Positions 5,927-9,289 of a DNA stretch of 9,289 nt are shown in pieces; the first letter of the stretch is position 1; each line of letters starts with the position of its first letter. Below the pieces are notes generated by a model. That model ran no database searches. It saw only the letters and a program-made list of their open reading frames with translations, and was not told the DNA's origin. The stretch covers positions 1-9,289 of the forward strand of contig JAHADO010000034.1 of NCBI GenBank assembly GCA_018375265.1, given 5' to 3'. The position numbers and the translations under genes are program-made. This DNA comes from Campylobacter concisus. GTDB lineage: Bacteria > Campylobacterota > Campylobacteria > Campylobacterales > Campylobacteraceae.

Positions 5927-8776
5927 TTACAACGCCTTGATATCTCCGCCGATGACTCTTAGTCCCATGCTGTCAAATATCGCTTTTATGCCACCAACTT
6001 CTATCACGACGCTTGCGCCATTTATGGTTACTTTGGTGCTGCCTACTTGGTGGATGATCTCATTTTTAGCATTAACCTCGTATGTCGTCTCGATCTCGCT
6101 ATACTTAGAGTCTGCCATCTCTGTGTGCTGCGCGGCTGTTTTTGTTGTGAAATTTGACTTGGCATTTATGTCGATGTAGTTGTTTGCCTGAAGTACGATG
6201 TGCTCGTTAGAAAACTCATTTATGCCTTTTTGCGAATTTAGCTTGTAACTACCATCTATGTTTTGCTCTTTGGTACCTTTTATCTCTTTAGTTTCGTCGT
6301 TGTGTATGGTTGTGTTGAGGTTTGATTTTATCTCGACAAATTTATCATTGCCGACAAACTCATGTCTATCTTGACCAACTCTAGTTGTATCATCAACAGC
6401 TACATTTAGTGTATTTGAGACGCCTACTACCGTATCTTTTGAAAGTCCGACCGTCGTTAGATATTCACCGCCGACATTTACGTTTTTAGCAAGATCTATC
6501 GTTTGGATGTGTGCTTTTTTGACCCTTTCCGTGTAGCTACCATGCACTTGAGAGCTCTTGTCGTTTAGTATCGTTTGAGAAAAGTCGTTATTTACTAGCT
6601 CGTCATAGTCTTTCTCTGCTTTTACATAAATTTGCTCTTTGTTTTTTAAGTTTGACAAAGTGATCTCGTTTATGCCAGTCTCGTTTGCTCCGATCGTTTT
6701 TGAGCTAAGCGATGTTTGATGGTAGTTATTATCTACATTTACTAGTGGCATATTTGAGGCATTATAGAGGCTGCCGCTTACCACTGGGTTATCTATGTCG
6801 TTTTGCAAAAATGAGATGATCACCTCATCGCCGACCCTAGGTATCGCAAAGAAGCCAGAGCTGTTGCTTGCGATAGGTGTGATCACTCTTAGATAGGCAC
6901 TTTTATGATAGCTTGCGTTTATGGTGTCGTCTTTATCTATCTGCTCTTGTGTACTAAAGGCGTTTAGTCTTACCTTTACTCTGCCGTAACTATCCGTATG
7001 GATGGTGTTTGTTTGGCTATTTAGCCCATCTTGTCCTACGACAAGGCCTAGAGTGATGTCAGGCGCTTTTGGCTTTTGTTTATAGCTTGGCACAAATTTC
7101 ACGCTACTTGGGATGATGCTTAACTCATTTGTATATGAGCTTATAAATTTTTTATCTTTTAAAGGGACATTGTCACCTAAATTTAGAGTATTTTCTAAGA
7201 CGCTTTCGTCTATATAAGTGTGTTTTATAGCTATTATTTTAAACTCATATTCGCCGCTACTTTGATCTATGGCGACTGAGATATTGTCGTTTAAATTTAG
7301 AGCAAAGACGTTTGAGCTAGCGACAAATTCTTTCAAGAGCATATCGCTTCTTAGCTTTTTAAGATAGGTGCTGACCTCAAGCAACCTCGTATCACTAAAT
7401 GAATACTCATCTAAATTTATATGCTTATCATAGATATTTACCTGCTCGTCAAATATCTTCTCATTTTTGCTCTCTAGCACGTTTGGATAGGCTGTGTTTT
7501 GAAATGAGTGGGTGAAGCTGTTTGCTTTTAGAGTTTCGCTCTTTGTGATTTTATTTATGTGTTCGCTTGCAAGGTTGTTGTTTAAATTTACATTAAAGCT
7601 TACTTTTCTAGCCTCTTTACCTTTGCTCGGTTCGCTTTGTGCTAGGCCTTCAGCTTGGTTGCTATAAGCTAGGATAAAGGTATCATGAAAGTAAATTTTC
7701 TCATTATCTTCGTAAAAATATATGCCACTATCATGGCAAAGTCTTGTTATAAAGGCTAGGTCGCTTTCGTTGTACTGCGCTATAAATTCTTTTTTATTGT
7801 AGCTATTTTTGATATTTGAGAAGTCTAGCTCTTTAGTTAGCCTTTGCTTGTTAAAAGACAAAATTTCTTTTACTACTTCAAGCACGCTTTGGTCTGTGTA
7901 AATTCTATTTGCTCTATTTATACTTAGTCTATATAGCGAAGATGTGAGTTTAAATTTGAAGAAGTATTTTTTGTCTATATTTGTGCTGCTGTCATCATCA
8001 ACGCCTAGATACTCGACATCGCTTACTATGCCGCTAAAGTAGATATAGTCACTGCCATTATTGCTTGGGATGATACTTTTGTTTGTAGAAGATGGTCTTT
8101 TTATGCTTAGCTTCATGCCTTTATCAAGGTATCTATATATGCCAGTTTGAGCGTTATCGTTATAAATGCTCTCTAAATTTTCATAAAGCGGATTTTTGAC
8201 TAAATTTATATAGGCAAAGCACTCTATGCTAAATATATCCTCTAAACTCTCATTTATATCAGCCCTTGTGACAATAAATTTATCATTTGCTATCTGAAGA
8301 GTCGAGAAGGCATCGTTAGATACGCCGTAGTCTACAAAGCCATCTGTTGCCACCGAGTTGCTAGATGCTAGCATGACTGGCTTAGTTAGTGATGATGTTG
8401 GTGATGTTATGTTTTTGTCCATTTGTTGCTCTTTCAATCTTTTTTCGTTTTCTTCTTTTTGTAATCTTTTTTCAAACATTTCGATATCAGTGTCTGTGAG
8501 ATTATGTCTTTTTTTAAACAGATCTATCTCATCAATCTTTTTTAATTCTATATATTCCTGCATATGGTTTTCTGAAATTTTATCTATTAAATCTTCTGCA
8601 GAAGATGCGGTTTTATTAAAAATCCATCCAACCACAGGCACCCTAGAAAAAATATCGCCAGTAAATTTCACCGCATTTTTATTTTTATCATAAGTTGTTT
8701 GCTTGTCTGAATATTGAATATCTCTATTTTTATCTAAAAAATCCATTTTTTTATCATTTTCTTTAAAACTATTCAT
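5927..8776 (-). CDS. vgrG: VgrG spike protein of the type VI secretion system, with N-terminal extension
   Basis: VgrG (TssI) trimers cap the Hcp tube and pierce the target cell while carrying effectors. The 949 residues divide as follows. Residues 1-118 are a charged extension with a short hydrophobic patch (VPVVGWIF, 46-53) and a helical, probably coiled-coil part (72-117), not part of ordinary VgrGs. Residues about 155-560 are the gp27-like base. Residues about 575-675 are the gp5 OB-fold, with TDSYGRVKVRL (594-604), LRVITP, GFFAIPRVGDEVIISF (641-656) and NPVVSGSLYN, all typical of VgrG. Residues about 690-949 are the repetitive beta-needle, ending GGIKAIFDSMGLRVIGGDIKAL. No extra C-terminal toxin domain is present, so cargo must be separate or carried by a PAAR protein elsewhere. 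The start at ATG 8776 has AAAGAGG (8792-8786) 9 nt upstream and overlaps the preceding gene by 8 nt. An internal ATG (residue 119) is a weaker alternative start. Confidence 0.95.
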   Translation of the reverse strand: MNSFKENDKKMDFLDKNRDIQYSDKQTTYDKNKNAVKFTGDIFSRVPVVGWIFNKTASSAEDLIDKISENHMQEYIELKKIDEIDLFKKRHNLTDTDIEMFEKRLQKEENEKRLKEQQMDKNITSPTSSLTKPVMLASSNSVATDGFVDYGVSNDAFSTLQIANDKFIVTRADINESLEDIFSIECFAYINLVKNPLYENLESIYNDNAQTGIYRYLDKGMKLSIKRPSSTNKSIIPSNNGSDYIYFSGIVSDVEYLGVDDDSSTNIDKKYFFKFKLTSSLYRLSINRANRIYTDQSVLEVVKEILSFNKQRLTKELDFSNIKNSYNKKEFIAQYNESDLAFITRLCHDSGIYFYEDNEKIYFHDTFILAYSNQAEGLAQSEPSKGKEARKVSFNVNLNNNLASEHINKITKSETLKANSFTHSFQNTAYPNVLESKNEKIFDEQVNIYDKHINLDEYSFSDTRLLEVSTYLKKLRSDMLLKEFVASSNVFALNLNDNISVAIDQSSGEYEFKIIAIKHTYIDESVLENTLNLGDNVPLKDKKFISSYTNELSIIPSSVKFVPSYKQKPKAPDITLGLVVGQDGLNSQTNTIHTDSYGRVKVRLNAFSTQEQIDKDDTINASYHKSAYLRVITPIASNSSGFFAIPRVGDEVIISFLQNDIDNPVVSGSLYNASNMPLVNVDNNYHQTSLSSKTIGANETGINEITLSNLKNKEQIYVKAEKDYDELVNNDFSQTILNDKSSQVHGSYTERVKKAHIQTIDLAKNVNVGGEYLTTVGLSKDTVVGVSNTLNVAVDDTTRVGQDRHEFVGNDKFVEIKSNLNTTIHNDETKEIKGTKEQNIDGSYKLNSQKGINEFSNEHIVLQANNYIDINAKSNFTTKTAAQHTEMADSKYSEIETTYEVNAKNEIIHQVGSTKVTINGASVVIEVGGIKAIFDSMGLRVIGGDIKAL

Positions 8777-9287
8777 TGACTTTTGCCTCTTTAAGAATTT
8801 TAATCAAATCCTTGTCGTCATTTATGAGATTTAAAATTTTCTCTAAAATATCATAATCTTTTGGATCTTGCCCATGGTCTAATAGTTGTTTGATTAATTT
8901 AAACTTTTCTTCTTTAAATTCTTTATATTTTTGAGTTTTTACAAATTCTAGTAGTTCTTTACTAGGAGTTTTGCTCTCAAAACCAACGCCGTTATTTCTA
9001 AAAAAAAACAAAAAATCAGTTCCTATAGAAAAGGCAAGCCTTGAATTTGGTTTTGTACCTTTGTCCAAAAGCGAATTTAATGTTTTTAGTTTTTTTTCCA
9101 AAAAAGCAATTTCCAATAAATTTGGCTCATACCTAAGTTTTGCAGACTTTAATGTAATATTTGCATTGCAACCAAATTTATCTATATAAGCATTCATATA
9201 TTTTGCTGTATTTTCATCACTTATGTTTTTGTTGGCTACTATATTAAACATATTTGCACAATCTAGATAATGTAGATTATATATTGC
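8769..9287 (-). CDS. Ankyrin-like cytosolic protein, 5' end outside the window
   Basis: The frame ends with TAG at 8771-8769 and is open back to the window edge, giving 172 visible residues. The first ATG (9251) has no ribosome binding site, and the 12 codons before it (AIYNLHYLDCAN) look coding, so the true start is probably outside. There is no signal peptide or membrane span. Counting from that ATG, residues 44-69 (NLLEIAFLEKKLKTLNSLLD then KGTKPN) match the ankyrin helix-turn-helix-loop pattern. A second, weaker unit is seen at 115-131 (EKFKLIKQLLDHGQDPK). The last 11 bases carry the vgrG ribosome binding region and an 8-nt overlap with its start. Genes directly before vgrG and coupled to it may encode loading adaptors, or immunity proteins for an upstream cassette; neither can be decided here. 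Confidence 0.75.
   Translation of the reverse strand, partial: AIYNLHYLDCANMFNIVANKNISDENTAKYMNAYIDKFGCNANITLKSAKLRYEPNLLEIAFLEKKLKTLNSLLDKGTKPNSRLAFSIGTDFLFFFRNNGVGFESKTPSKELLEFVKTQKYKEFKEEKFKLIKQLLDHGQDPKDYDILEKILNLINDDKDLIKILKEAKVNE
8786..8792 (-). promoter_or_regulatory. Ribosome binding site of vgrG inside the upstream gene
   Basis: AAAGAGG lies 9 nt before ATG 8776-8774, within the last codons of the upstream gene. It supports the long vgrG product including the N-terminal extension, and coupling of the two genes. Confidence 0.55.
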
Positions 9288-9289
9288 AA

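Noticed and set aside
5937..6179. Plus-strand frame opposite the VgrG C-terminus
   Set aside because: It is antisense to the well-supported VgrG needle and tip, with no ribosome binding site or recognisable protein.
8358..8693. Plus-strand 111-aa frame opposite the VgrG N-terminal extension
   Set aside because: I considered whether it, rather than the extension, was the real gene. The minus-strand frame continues without break into VgrG and has a ribosome binding site, so this is a shadow.
9249..9251. ATG at 9251 as the true start of the ankyrin-like gene
   Set aside because: There is no ribosome binding site and the frame stays open and protein-like to the window edge.
1..9289. Recurring AAATTTA/TAAATTTAT strings as a dispersed repeat or DNA signal
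   Set aside because: They mostly encode Asn-Leu, Lys-Phe or Lys-Phe-Ile in AT-rich codon usage, with no regular spacing or orientation rule that I can see.

Overview
The window looks like a type VI secretion system (T6SS) vgrG island from an AT-rich epsilonproteobacterium (Campylobacterota), most likely a Campylobacter species. The reasons are the low GC content, the lysine-, asparagine- and isoleucine-rich proteins, the tight gene packing, and a VgrG with the usual gp27 / OB-fold / beta-needle layout. All supported genes lie on the minus strand, so transcription runs from high to low coordinates. I could run no database search. Species and family statements rest on sequence reading alone.

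Layout in transcription order. (1) 9287-8769: the 3' part of a cytosolic, ankyrin-like gene that enters from outside the window. (2) 8776-5927: a 949-residue VgrG (tssI), overlapping the first gene by 8 nt, with an unusual AT-rich N-terminal extension of about 118 residues. (3) 5864-3967: three tandem paralogous membrane proteins, all starting MRDY-[DN]-KRP, almost without spacers. They resemble a diversified immunity array. (4) 3974-3822: a 50-codon small gene that overlaps the third paralog and has a good ribosome binding site. (5) 3711-3241: another small two-helix membrane protein behind a possible promoter. (6) 3222-1021: a candidate effector of about 733 residues. Its N-terminal third carries a textbook glycine zipper. 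As read, it is broken into three pieces by two one-base shifts, each at a run of five A's. (7) 952-491: a hydrophobic protein of about four membrane helices, placed where a cognate immunity protein would normally sit. (8) 450-1: a secreted protein with a DxDxDxxxE loop, running off the window.

Working model (inference): VgrG forms the puncturing tip. The ankyrin-like protein and the VgrG extension may help to load cargo. The glycine-zipper protein is a candidate membrane-active effector. The small membrane proteins on both sides are candidate inner-membrane immunity proteins, some cognate and some orphan. The high-AT stretches (roughly 3240-5900, and from 8420 to the end) contrast with the more balanced vgrG core. 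This suggests a conserved vgrG backbone around which cargo and immunity cassettes are exchanged. No RNA genes, CRISPR array, insertion sequence or convincing terminator was seen.
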